Positions 17,263 through 25,158 of a stretch of 64,000 nt of DNA are shown here, piece after piece; position 1 is the stretch's first letter, and the number at the start of each line of letters is the position of its first letter. Origin of the DNA: Pseudomonas fluorescens (GTDB taxonomy: Bacteria > Pseudomonadota > Gammaproteobacteria > Pseudomonadales > Pseudomonadaceae); contig NZ_MRST01000013.1 of assembly GCF_001902145.1 (NCBI RefSeq), positions 39,735 through 103,734 of the forward strand, written 5' to 3'. Both the position numbers and the translations under genes were made by a program. Below the pieces are notes generated by a model. That model saw nothing but the letters and a program-made list of their open reading frames with translations. It made no database searches and had not been told where the DNA came from.

Positions 17263-18667
17263 CAAGAAGGTCAAAATCCTCGCCACCCTGGGCCCGGCCA
17301 CCGGCGGTATCGACGACATCCGCGAGCTGGTGGAGGCCGGGGTAAATATCTTCCGTCTCAACTTCAGCCACGGCGACCACGCCGACCATGCCCAGCGCTA
17401 CCAGTGGATTCGCCAGGTCGAGCGCCAGCTCAACTACCCGCTCGGTATCCTCATGGACCTGCAAGGGCCGAAGCTGCGGGTGGGACGCTTTGCCGAGGGC
17501 AAGGTGCAACTGGTGCGCGGCCAGGCGCTGCGCCTGGACCTGGATGAAACCCTGGGCGACCAGCGCCGGGTCAACCTGCCCCACCCGGAAATCATCGCAG
17601 CCCTGGAGCCGGGCATGGACCTGCTGCTCGACGACGGCAAGCTGCGCCTGCGCGTCATCACCAAGCATACCGACGCCATCGACACCACCGTGCTCAATGG
17701 CGGCGAACTGTCTGACCGTAAAGGTGTGAACGTTCCACAAGCGCTGTTGGAACTGAGCCCACTCACCGCCAAGGACCGTCGCGACCTGAGCTTCGGCCTG
17801 GAGCTGGGTGTGGACTGGGTGGCGCTGTCGTTTGTGCAGCGCCCGGAAGACATCCGCGAAGCCCGCGAGCTGATCGGCGATAAAGCGTTTCTGATGGCCA
17901 AGATCGAAAAACCTTCGGCGGTGCAACGGCTGCGAGAAATCGCCGAATTGAGCGACGCGATCATGGTGGCTCGGGGCGATTTGGGCGTGGAAGTGCCGGC
18001 CGAGAGCGTGCCGCAAATCCAGAAAGACATCATCAGCACCTGCCGCCAACTGGGTAAGCCGGTGGTGGTGGCCACGCAGATGCTCGAGTCCATGCGCTTC
18101 TCGCCGGCACCCACCCGCGCCGAAGTCACCGATGTCGCCAACGCGGTGGCTGAAGGTGCCGACGCGGTGATGCTGTCGGCGGAAACCGCCTCGGGCGAGT
18201 ACCCGCTGGAAGCGGTGCAGATGATGAGCAAGATCATCCGCCAGGTGGAAAACGGCCCGGACTACCAGGCACAACTGGATGTCAGCCGGCCCAAGGCTGA
18301 TGCCACGGTGTCGGACGCCATCAGCTGTGCGATCCGCCGCATCAGCAGCATCCTGCCGGTGGCTGTGCTGGTGAACTACAGCGAGTCCGGCAGTTCCAGC
18401 TTGCGCGCGGCGCGGGAACGGCCCGTGGCGCCGATTCTCAACCTCACGCCCAACCTGTCTACGGCGCGACGCTTGAGCGTGGCGTGGGGCGTGCACTCGG
18501 TGGTCAATGATCGGCTGCGCCAGGTGGATGAGGTGTGTTCCACCGCGCTGGAAATTGCCCAGGCCCAGGGCATGGCGCAGCGTGGCGATACCTTGGTGAT
18601 TACCGCGGGGGTGCCGTTCGGGCAGCCGGGGTCTACCAATTCGCTGCGTATCGAAACCCTACTGTAG
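17252..18667 (+). CDS. pykF: Pyruvate kinase
   Basis: A 471-residue pyruvate kinase converting PEP and ADP to pyruvate and ATP. Motifs: KILATLGPAT, FRLNFSHGDHADH, ILMDLQGPKLRVG, the active-site block FLMAKIEKPSAVQRL, DAIMVARGDLGVEVP and MLSAETASGEYPLEAV. The short C-terminal domain is complete. The ATG at 17252 sits inside the end of ttuD, coupling the kinases; it completes the glyoxylate-to-pyruvate route of the cluster. The TAG stop codon is formed within the left REP of the following REPIN. Confidence 0.95.
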   Translation: MTPDKKVKILATLGPATGGIDDIRELVEAGVNIFRLNFSHGDHADHAQRYQWIRQVERQLNYPLGILMDLQGPKLRVGRFAEGKVQLVRGQALRLDLDETLGDQRRVNLPHPEIIAALEPGMDLLLDDGKLRLRVITKHTDAIDTTVLNGGELSDRKGVNVPQALLELSPLTAKDRRDLSFGLELGVDWVALSFVQRPEDIREARELIGDKAFLMAKIEKPSAVQRLREIAELSDAIMVARGDLGVEVPAESVPQIQKDIISTCRQLGKPVVVATQMLESMRFSPAPTRAEVTDVANAVAEGADAVMLSAETASGEYPLEAVQMMSKIIRQVENGPDYQAQLDVSRPKADATVSDAISCAIRRISSILPVAVLVNYSESGSSSLRAARERPVAPILNLTPNLSTARRLSVAWGVHSVVNDRLRQVDEVCSTALEIAQAQGMAQRGDTLVITAGVPFGQPGSTNSLRIETLL

Positions 18668-18762
18668 GAGCGAGCTTGCTCGCGAAGAACGTCAACGATG
18701 ACGCGTGCATCCTGAATGCACGCGGCGCCCTCAGGTTTTTCGCGAGCAAGCTCGCTCCTACA
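18663..18762. repeat. REPIN that supplies the pyk stop and abuts the next RBS
   Basis: Inverted pair of GGAGCGAGCTTGCTCGCGAA cores filling the entire gap between pyk and the urea transporter. The pyk TAG (18665-18667) lies inside the left end, and the GGGAG ribosome binding site of the next gene begins immediately after the right end. Internal arms are in the opposite orientation to most class members. Confidence 0.9.
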
Positions 18763-18772
18763 GGGAGCTGAC

Positions 18773-19648
18773 ATGCACAACCCAACCTGCCCCGACTGGG
18801 CCGAAGCCCTGCTCAACGGCTTCAGCCAAATCTTCCTGCAGCGCCACCCGCTGTGCGGCCTGCTGTGCCTGCTGGCGATCCTGATCGGCGCCCCGGCCTT
18901 GCTTGGCGGGGCCTTGCTTGGGGGTGTCGCAGGGTTGCTCACGGCCCAGCGCCGGGGGTATCCCAAGGCCGAGCGCCAGGCCGGGCTGTATAGCTACAAC
19001 GGCGTATTGCTGGGCCTGTTGATCAGCCAGCACTTTGCCTGGTCGGCGCTGGTGCCGCCACTGATCCTGGCGTGCGGCGGCGTGAGTGCCATCCTCACTC
19101 GGCACTGGTTGAAACACGCGACCCAGCCCCAGGATTTGCCCGCCTACACCGCGCCCTTTGTTGGCCTGGGCTGGTTGCTGCTCGGCCAGGTCCCGGAGAA
19201 CACCCTTGTGCTGAGCGAGCCCGACACTGTCGCTGTACTGGCCGCGCCCTTCACCGGCCTTGGGCAAATCATGTTGCTGGACCAGCCCCTGGCGGGCGTA
19301 CTGATCGCCCTGGGCTTGCTGCTGGCCGACCGTCGCGCCGTCGCGTGGGCCTTGGGCGGCGCCACTCTCGGCATGCTGGCCGGCCTGTGGTTGAACGACC
19401 CCGCTGGCGCCCTGCTCGGCCTGCACAGCTATAACCCCGCGCTGGCCGCCCTGGCCCTGTGCTCGTCACGTCGCCAGCCCTGGTTATCACTGCTGGGCAT
19501 TGGCCTGGCCATCCTGCTCACCCCGGGCTTCGCCGGCCTGCACCTGCCCGCGCTGACCGCGCCATTTATCCTCGCGTGCTGGCTGGTGCGTGCCGGTCAG
19601 CGAATGCTGCACAAGCCTCACATGGACAGCCCGTTCGAATCGCCCTAG
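18773..19648 (+). CDS. Urea transporter (UT family)
   Basis: A 291-residue inner-membrane protein with about ten helices and the internally duplicated urea-transporter fold. Conserved pieces are FLQRHPLCGLLCLLAILIGAP, the YSYNGVLLGLL and LHSYNPALAALAL pair, which are the two symmetry-related pore segments (LxxxNxxLxGL type), and FTGLGQIMLLDQPLAG. It should form a channel for urea. Position after pyk is also seen in P. putida. The start at 18773 has GGGAG directly behind a REPIN end. Confidence 0.88.
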   Translation: MHNPTCPDWAEALLNGFSQIFLQRHPLCGLLCLLAILIGAPALLGGALLGGVAGLLTAQRRGYPKAERQAGLYSYNGVLLGLLISQHFAWSALVPPLILACGGVSAILTRHWLKHATQPQDLPAYTAPFVGLGWLLLGQVPENTLVLSEPDTVAVLAAPFTGLGQIMLLDQPLAGVLIALGLLLADRRAVAWALGGATLGMLAGLWLNDPAGALLGLHSYNPALAALALCSSRRQPWLSLLGIGLAILLTPGFAGLHLPALTAPFILACWLVRAGQRMLHKPHMDSPFESP

Positions 19649-19679
19649 GCTTGCTCGATATTCGTTTCAGGCAGGGTTT

Positions 19680-20504
19680 ATGGACAGCAACAACGACTGG
19701 CGCCAGCGCCTCTACATCATGGTGTTCCAAAGCGACACCGTCGCCGGGCGGCGCTTTGACGGCATCCTGCTGCTGATCATCCTCGCCAGCCTGGTGATCG
19801 TGATGCTCGACAGCATCGACACAATCCATCAGAACTACGCCGACGTGCTGGCCTATATCGAGTGGGGCTTCACGCTGATCTTCGCCATCGAGTACGGCCT
19901 GCGCCTGTATTGCTCGCCCAAGCCGCTGCGCTATGCCTTCAGCTTTTATGGCTTGGTGGACCTGCTCGCCATCGTCCCCGGCATCCTCGCGCTGTACTAC
20001 AGCGACGCCCAGTATCTGCTGATCATCCGCATCATCCGGATGCTGCGCATCTTCCGCGTGCTCAAGCTCAGCCCGTACCTCAAGCAGGCCAATTACCTGA
20101 TGGCGGCGCTGCGCGGCAGCAAGCAGAAGATTGTGGTGTTCCTGGTCAGCGTGTGCACCCTGGTGACGGTGTTCGGCACCTTGATGTACGTGATCGAAGG
20201 CCCGGAACATGGCTTTACCAGTATTCCCAAGGGCATCTACTGGGCGATCGTCACCCTGACCACCGTGGGCTTCGGCGATATCGTGCCCAAGACGCCCCTG
20301 GGCCAGGTTATTTCATCGCTGGTGATGATCACCGGTTACTCGATCATCGCGGTGCCGACGGGTATTTTTACCGCTGAACTGGCCAGTGCCATGCGCGGCG
20401 AACAGCTGCATACCGACTGCCCCGTGTGCAAGAAGGACAGCCATGAACCCAACGCTGCGTTTTGCGCGCGCTGTGGCAGCAATCTGTTTCGCAAACTGGA
20501 ATAA
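19680..20504 (+). CDS. Voltage-gated-type K+ channel with C-terminal zinc ribbon
   Basis: A 274-residue six-helix channel of the VIC superfamily. S1-S4 occupy about 25-145 with an arginine-rich S4 (RIIRMLRIFRVLK, about 117-129); the pore loop holds the potassium filter TVGFGD at 195-200; S6 ends near 235. The C-terminus has a rubredoxin-like CPVC (247-250) and CARC (262-265) zinc ribbon. It starts 31 bases after the urea transporter, ATG at 19680 following AGGCAGGG, so likely the same transcript. Confidence 0.88.
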   Translation: MDSNNDWRQRLYIMVFQSDTVAGRRFDGILLLIILASLVIVMLDSIDTIHQNYADVLAYIEWGFTLIFAIEYGLRLYCSPKPLRYAFSFYGLVDLLAIVPGILALYYSDAQYLLIIRIIRMLRIFRVLKLSPYLKQANYLMAALRGSKQKIVVFLVSVCTLVTVFGTLMYVIEGPEHGFTSIPKGIYWAIVTLTTVGFGDIVPKTPLGQVISSLVMITGYSIIAVPTGIFTAELASAMRGEQLHTDCPVCKKDSHEPNAAFCARCGSNLFRKLE

Positions 20505-20598
20505 GCAAAGTTCGTTTTAATCTTTAAAGCTCTATGCAGGCCCGGCTATAGTCGCTGGCAAATTGCCTCCCCTCTTCTCGAACAACAAGGAATGAGCA

Positions 20599-21600
20599 GT
20601 GAAAAAAATCCTCAGCGCCTCTCTACTGGCCGCCGGCCTGGCCCTGGCGGGCTCCGCCCAGGCCGCGACCACCCTGCTCAACGTCTCCTACGACGTGATG
20701 CGCGATTTCTACAAGGACTACAACACCGCCTTCCAGAAGCACTGGGCAGCCGAGCACCCAGACGACAAGCTGACGTTGCAGATGTCCTTCGGCGGCTCCA
20801 GCAAACAAGCGCGCTCGGTCATCGACGGCCTGCCCGCCGACGTGATCACCATGAACATGGCTACCGATATCAATGCCCTGGCCGACAACGGCAAGCTGGT
20901 GCCGGACAACTGGGTGACACGCCTGCCGAACAACAGTGCGCCGTTCACCTCAGCCACGGTGTTTATCGTGCGCAAAGGTAACCCCAAGGCCCTGAAGGAC
21001 TGGCCCGACCTGCTCAAGGACGGCGTGCAGGTAATCGTGCCCAACCCGAAGACCTCGGGTAACGGCCGCTACACCTACCTGTCGGCCTGGGGCTACGTGT
21101 TGAAGAACGGCGGCGATGAAGACAAGGCCAAGACCTTCGTTGGCAAGTTGTTCAAGCAAGCGCCAGTGCTGGACACCGGTGGCCGCGCCGCCACCACCAC
21201 CTTCATGACCAACCAGATTGGCGACGTGCTGGTGACCTTTGAAAACGAAGCAGAAATGATCGCCCGCGAGTTTGGCCGTGATCAGTTCGAAGTGGTCTAT
21301 CCAAGCGTTTCCGCCGAGGCCGAACCGCCGGTGTCGGTGGTGGATAAAGTTGTCGAGAAAAAAGGCACCCGTGCCGCGGCCGAGGACTACCTCAAGTATC
21401 TATGGTCGCCCGAAGGCCAGGAAATCGCGGCCAACAATTACCTGCGCCCACGGGACCCGAAGGTGCTGGCCAAGTACACCGACCGGTTCCCGAAGGTGGA
21501 TTTCCTGTCGGTGGAGAAAACCTTTGGTGACTGGCGCACGGTGCAAAAGACTCACTTCAATGATGGCGGGGTGTTTGACCAGATCTACTCTGGCCAATAA
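20599..21600 (+). CDS. sbp: Periplasmic sulfate-binding protein
   Basis: A 333-residue sulfate/thiosulfate ABC binding protein with signal peptide (cleavage AQA-ATT). Family blocks: LLNVSYDVMRDFYKDYNTAF, LQMSFGGSSKQARSVIDGLPADVITM, NPKTSGNGRYTYLSAWGY, GGRAATTTFM and EPPVSVVDKVVEKKGTR. Translation begins at a GTG behind AAGGA. No cysTWA genes follow; a REP doublet does, so it is monocistronic here and must serve a transporter encoded elsewhere. Expression is expected under sulfur limitation via CysB, though I could not identify a binding site with confidence. Confidence 0.93.
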   Translation: MKKILSASLLAAGLALAGSAQAATTLLNVSYDVMRDFYKDYNTAFQKHWAAEHPDDKLTLQMSFGGSSKQARSVIDGLPADVITMNMATDINALADNGKLVPDNWVTRLPNNSAPFTSATVFIVRKGNPKALKDWPDLLKDGVQVIVPNPKTSGNGRYTYLSAWGYVLKNGGDEDKAKTFVGKLFKQAPVLDTGGRAATTTFMTNQIGDVLVTFENEAEMIAREFGRDQFEVVYPSVSAEAEPPVSVVDKVVEKKGTRAAAEDYLKYLWSPEGQEIAANNYLRPRDPKVLAKYTDRFPKVDFLSVEKTFGDWRTVQKTHFNDGGVFDQIYSGQ

Positions 21601-21630
21601 CCCATCTGACTGAATCAACTCGGTCAAACC

Positions 21631-21718
21631 TGTGGGAGCTGGCTTGTCTGCGAAAGCGATCTATCCGTCATATTTCAGGTGACGGATACACAGCTTTCGC
21701 AGGCAAGCCAGCTCCCAC
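21631..21718. repeat. REP doublet (GGCTTG class)
   Basis: Inverted pair GTGGGAGCTGGCTTGTCTGC / GCAGGCAAGCCAGCTCCCAC, with an inner palindrome ATCCGTCA/TGACGGAT. Related to the doublet at 611-688. A T run follows the right arm, so it could also terminate sbp. Confidence 0.82.
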
Positions 21719-21851
21719 TTTTTTCGCGCAAGGCAGATGTATCTGAATGTATCATCACTCGGCATAAGTGATATCACCACAAGCAGCCTACTCACTTGCG
21801 AGCCTTGTCTTTACTCTCTCACGCCACTTCCTTCGCCTTTATGAGTGCACC

Positions 21852-23057
21852 ATGAACGCAACCTCTCACGCTGCAGGCACCATGACCCGGGGCATGGTCA
21901 TGCTGTTCGCGTTTTGCTGCGGCGCTATCGTCGCCAACATCTACTATGCACAACCGATCATCGAGCTGATTGCCCCGGACATTGGCCTGACACCGGCAAT
22001 GGCCAGCCTGATCGTGTCCCTCACGCAAATCGGCTATGCCCTGGGCTTGTTTTTCCTGGTGCCTCTGGGCGACCTGCTGGAAAACCGCAAGCTGATGATT
22101 GCCACCACCGTCGTGGCGATCGCCAGCCTGTTGGGTGCGGCGTTTATCGAGCAGCCGAACCTGTTCTTGCTGGTGTCGCTGCTGATCGGCTTCAGTTCCG
22201 TCTCGGTGCAGATCCTGATTCCGCTGGCGGCACACTTGGCGCCGGCCGAATCCCGGGGCCGCGTGGTCGGCAGCATCATGGGCGGCCTGCTGCTGGGCAT
22301 CCTGCTGGCACGGCCGGTGTCGAGCGTGGTGGCCGATCACTTCGGCTGGCGTGCGATGTTCATGGCGGCCGCCGCACTGATGGCGTTTATCAGCGTGGTG
22401 CTGATGCTGACCATCCCCAAACGCCAACCCGATCACAGTGCCAGCTACGGCCAGTTGCTGCGCTCCCTGGGCACCCTGTTGCGTGAGCAACCGCTGTTGC
22501 GCCAACGGGCGTTCTACCAGGCTTGCATGTTCGCCGCCTTCAGTCTGTTCTGGACCGCCGCACCGCTGGAACTGGCACGTAACCACGGCCTGAGCCAAAG
22601 CGAGATCGCACTGTTTGCCCTGGTCGGTGCCCTTGGCGCCATCGCCGCGCCCATGGCCGGTCGCCTGGCCGATGCCGGCCATACCCACCGCGCCTCGTTG
22701 CTGGCGATGCTGTTTGGCGCGCTGAGTTTCCTGCCAGCGTTGGTACACCCGCTCTACAGCGTGATCGGCCTGGCAGTCACCGGTGTGGTCCTGGACTTCT
22801 GCGTGCAGATGAATATGGTCCTCGGCCAGCGCGCCATCTACGCCCTCGATGCCAACAGCCGCAGCCGCCTGAACGCGCTGTACATGAGCAGCATTTTTAT
22901 CGGCGGTGCGTTCGGCTCGGCGATTGCCAGCAGCGTGTATGAACATGGCGGCTGGTTGGCCGTAATGCTGGTGGGCAGTGCATTTGCGCTGGTGGCCTTG
23001 TTGCGCTTCCTGAGTGCGTCACGTAAAGCCGCGTTGGCCAATGCCCAAGCGTCCTGA
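21852..23057 (+). CDS. MFS transporter (DHA1-like), substrate unknown
   Basis: A 401-residue permease with twelve predicted helices. The loop between TM2 and TM3 carries PLGDLLENRKLMI, a variant of the MFS motif A (GxLaDrxGrkxxl), and the second half has the matching GRLADAGHTHRASLLAM. Overall it resembles drug/metabolite exporters of the DHA1 group. I chose the ATG at 21852 (MNATSHAAG), with the upstream frame lacking homology. It ends 127 bases before the convergent repeat-protein gene, with a strong hairpin between. Confidence 0.82.
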   Translation: MNATSHAAGTMTRGMVMLFAFCCGAIVANIYYAQPIIELIAPDIGLTPAMASLIVSLTQIGYALGLFFLVPLGDLLENRKLMIATTVVAIASLLGAAFIEQPNLFLLVSLLIGFSSVSVQILIPLAAHLAPAESRGRVVGSIMGGLLLGILLARPVSSVVADHFGWRAMFMAAAALMAFISVVLMLTIPKRQPDHSASYGQLLRSLGTLLREQPLLRQRAFYQACMFAAFSLFWTAAPLELARNHGLSQSEIALFALVGALGAIAAPMAGRLADAGHTHRASLLAMLFGALSFLPALVHPLYSVIGLAVTGVVLDFCVQMNMVLGQRAIYALDANSRSRLNALYMSSIFIGGAFGSAIASSVYEHGGWLAVMLVGSAFALVALLRFLSASRKAALANAQAS

Positions 23058-23097
23058 CGGGTCCTTCGGCTCATAAAAACTGTTCACAACGCACAAA

Positions 23098-23136
23098 GGG
23101 GCGGGACTTAATCAATCATTGAGTAAGTCCCGCCCC
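23098..23136. terminator. Strong hairpin between convergent genes
   Basis: A 13-base perfect stem GGGGCGGGACTTA / TAAGTCCCGCCCC with a 13-base loop in the gap between the MFS gene and the serralysin-like repeat gene. There is no T run, so terminator activity is inferred from position. Confidence 0.55.
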
Positions 23137-23183
23137 GCGTTGCGTCAAACAATGGCGACCGTCAAACGTGCCCGGTCAAGTCG

Positions 23184-24947
23184 TTAGAGGTAACCGCCAT
23201 CTTTTATGTTGAGCCCAATGACATCTTCCGGGCTGATCATTCGGGTGCTCTTGATCAGGAAATCGGTCTTGCCATCTCCATCCAGGTCGATCGCCAGCAA
23301 GTAACGTCCCGTCTGCGGATTGAACTTGATGATGGTGTCGCCTGCCGCCCCTGTATAGTTCTCAACGAAGTTCAAGGCTACCTTGCCGTCGCGTGCCATT
23401 TGCGACAGGTCGATCTTGTCTTTCCCCGTATTGAAGTCCACCAACAAGTCGGCATGGGTGCGTGTTGAATCGCTAAACGCATTGAACTTGAAGGTATTCC
23501 AGCCGCCGCCGCCCTCCAACGTATCAGCCCCTGCGCCACCGGTGAGCACATTATTCGCACTGTTACCTATGATGCGATCATTACCCCGGCCACCCACGGC
23601 ATTTTCGATCACTGTTTTCTCGTCGATCCTGACATTTTCCTTCATCCCGCCCACGCTGGAAAACGAACCACCACGCAAGCTGATGATTTGATTCTGCTTG
23701 AAGCCAGAAAAATCAAAGGTATCGTTCCCGCGCTCATCCCATACGTTGAAGTCTGGTTTATCGGATGCGGACTTCAGGGTCGTTTCCGGCTTGCCGGTAT
23801 TTGAATTGAATCCGTAGATGGTGTCATCGGTCCTTTTTTTGGTGCTAACTTTTGGCTCGGTGACGCCTGCGTCGTTCTTCGGCCCGTCCGCTGGTGAGGT
23901 GGTGGTGCCCTTCGTCCACAAGTCCCTTGGCAAGGGGCGACCGCCCGTCGTCGGCACGTCCCTTGCCAAGGTGGTGTCACCCTTCTTCGACACGTCCGCG
24001 GTCGAGATGCTGCCGCCCTTCGTCGACACGTCCGCTGTCGAGGTGGTGCCGCCCTTCGTCGACACGTCCGCTGTCGAGGTGGTGCCGCCCTTCGTCGACA
24101 CGTCCGCTGTCGAGGTGGTGACGTCCTTCTTCGTCGCGTCCGCGGTCGAGGTGCTGCTGCCCTTCGTCGACACGTCCGCGGTCGAGGTGGTGCCGCCCTT
24201 CGTCGACACGTCCGCTGTCGAGGTGGTGACGTCCTTCTTCGTCGCGTCCGCGGTCGAGGTGGTGCCGTCCTTCTTCGTCGCGTCCGCGGTCGAGGTGGTG
24301 CCGTCCTTCTTCGTCGCGTCCGCGGTCGAGGTGGTGCCGTCCTTCTTCGTCGCGTCCGCGGTCGAGGTGGTGCCGTCCTTCTTCGTCGCGTCCGCGGTCG
24401 AGGTGGTGCCGTCCTTCTTCGTCGCGTCCGCGGTCGAGGTGGTGCCGTCCTTCTTCGTCGCGTCCGCGGTCGAGGTGGTGCCGTCCTTCTTCGTCGCGTC
24501 CGCGGTCGAGGTGGTGCCGTCCTTCTTCGTCGCGTCCGCGGTCGAGGTGCTGCTGCCCTTCGTCGACACGTCCGCTGTGCTGGTACCACTGTTCTTCGGA
24601 GCGTCCGCTGGAGGTTTGGTATCTTCCACTGGCCTCGTATAGCAACGAGCGGTCACCACTTTGCCGGGATTAACGTCTCCAAGTTGAAGCAGGCCGGAGT
24701 TCAGGCTCAATCCATACATTCGCTGCAGGCCAGGGCGCTCACCTACCAGCGGAGCGGAAAGATTAAGCAGCTTGGCGCTTGCCGAGGCTTGGTTGTCTGC
24801 CGCTGAGTTCGTCTCACCATGAGATGACTTCACGGCTTCACTGCTGCCTTGGTTGCCAGGATGTGCCAGCTGAGAAGGCTGAGGGGTCACGTTCGGCGTG
24901 GGCACATGGTAGTTTACAGCGGATGTATTTACATTAATCATATTCAC
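23184..24947 (-). CDS. Serralysin-type RTX domain fused to a Thr/Lys-rich 12-residue repeat; no protease domain
   Basis: A 587-residue protein in three parts. Residues 1-110 are a Ser/Asn/Pro-rich N-terminus of unknown type. Residues about 111-355 are roughly 20 copies of a 12-residue repeat (TADATKKDGTTS and variants such as TADVSTKGGTTS). Residues 374-587 are a serralysin C-terminal domain, starting DDTIYGFNSNTGKPE and including RTX nonapeptides GGRGNDRII, GGAGADTLEGG and a DGDGKTDFLI segment. That domain is nearly collinear with those of the two proteases upstream, but the HExxH protease domain is absent. It starts at GTG 24947 (GAGAA upstream) or ATG 24941. Function unknown; export by a type I system is an inference from the RTX domain. 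Confidence 0.78.
   Translation of the reverse strand: MNMINVNTSAVNYHVPTPNVTPQPSQLAHPGNQGSSEAVKSSHGETNSAADNQASASAKLLNLSAPLVGERPGLQRMYGLSLNSGLLQLGDVNPGKVVTARCYTRPVEDTKPPADAPKNSGTSTADVSTKGSSTSTADATKKDGTTSTADATKKDGTTSTADATKKDGTTSTADATKKDGTTSTADATKKDGTTSTADATKKDGTTSTADATKKDGTTSTADATKKDGTTSTADATKKDVTTSTADVSTKGGTTSTADVSTKGSSTSTADATKKDVTTSTADVSTKGGTTSTADVSTKGGTTSTADVSTKGGSISTADVSKKGDTTLARDVPTTGGRPLPRDLWTKGTTTSPADGPKNDAGVTEPKVSTKKRTDDTIYGFNSNTGKPETTLKSASDKPDFNVWDERGNDTFDFSGFKQNQIISLRGGSFSSVGGMKENVRIDEKTVIENAVGGRGNDRIIGNSANNVLTGGAGADTLEGGGGWNTFKFNAFSDSTRTHADLLVDFNTGKDKIDLSQMARDGKVALNFVENYTGAAGDTIIKFNPQTGRYLLAIDLDGDGKTDFLIKSTRMISPEDVIGLNIKDGGYL
23883..24617 (-). repeat. 36-bp tandem repeat within the coding region
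   Basis: About 20 tandem 36-base units coding for 12 residues each. Eight consecutive units are identical at the protein level (TADATKKDGTTS) and nearly so in DNA, flanked by diverged units. Because the period is a multiple of three, all reading frames stay open across it. There are no spacers, so it is not a CRISPR. Confidence 0.95.
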
Positions 24948-25158
24948 GTTTTCTCAGTTAGTTAAAAACAACAACACAACACTTCACAAGCAAAACACCC
25001 GTGAACTCTTAAATAGCCAGTTTCAACAATGACTACTCGAACTTTTAAGCGCGCGGCAAAAAGCCGCACCATTGACAAACAACAAGTCATTACTTGTAGT
25101 TAGCACTTACTATTGGCGTACTGTTTCACTCATCCAACAGGGAACGACTTGACTATAT

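Noticed and set aside
23883..24617. Possible CRISPR array
   Set aside because: Repeats are contiguous with no unique spacers and encode a protein repeat.
23774..24645. Long open frames in other phases across the 36-bp repeat
   Set aside because: The repeat period is a multiple of three, so every frame stays open; only the minus-strand frame connects to a real RTX domain.
24948..25158. Search for a type III (hrp box) promoter ahead of the repeat protein, because its N-terminus is Ser/Asn-rich
   Set aside because: No GGAACC-N15/16-CCAC pattern was found, so there is no support for type III secretion.
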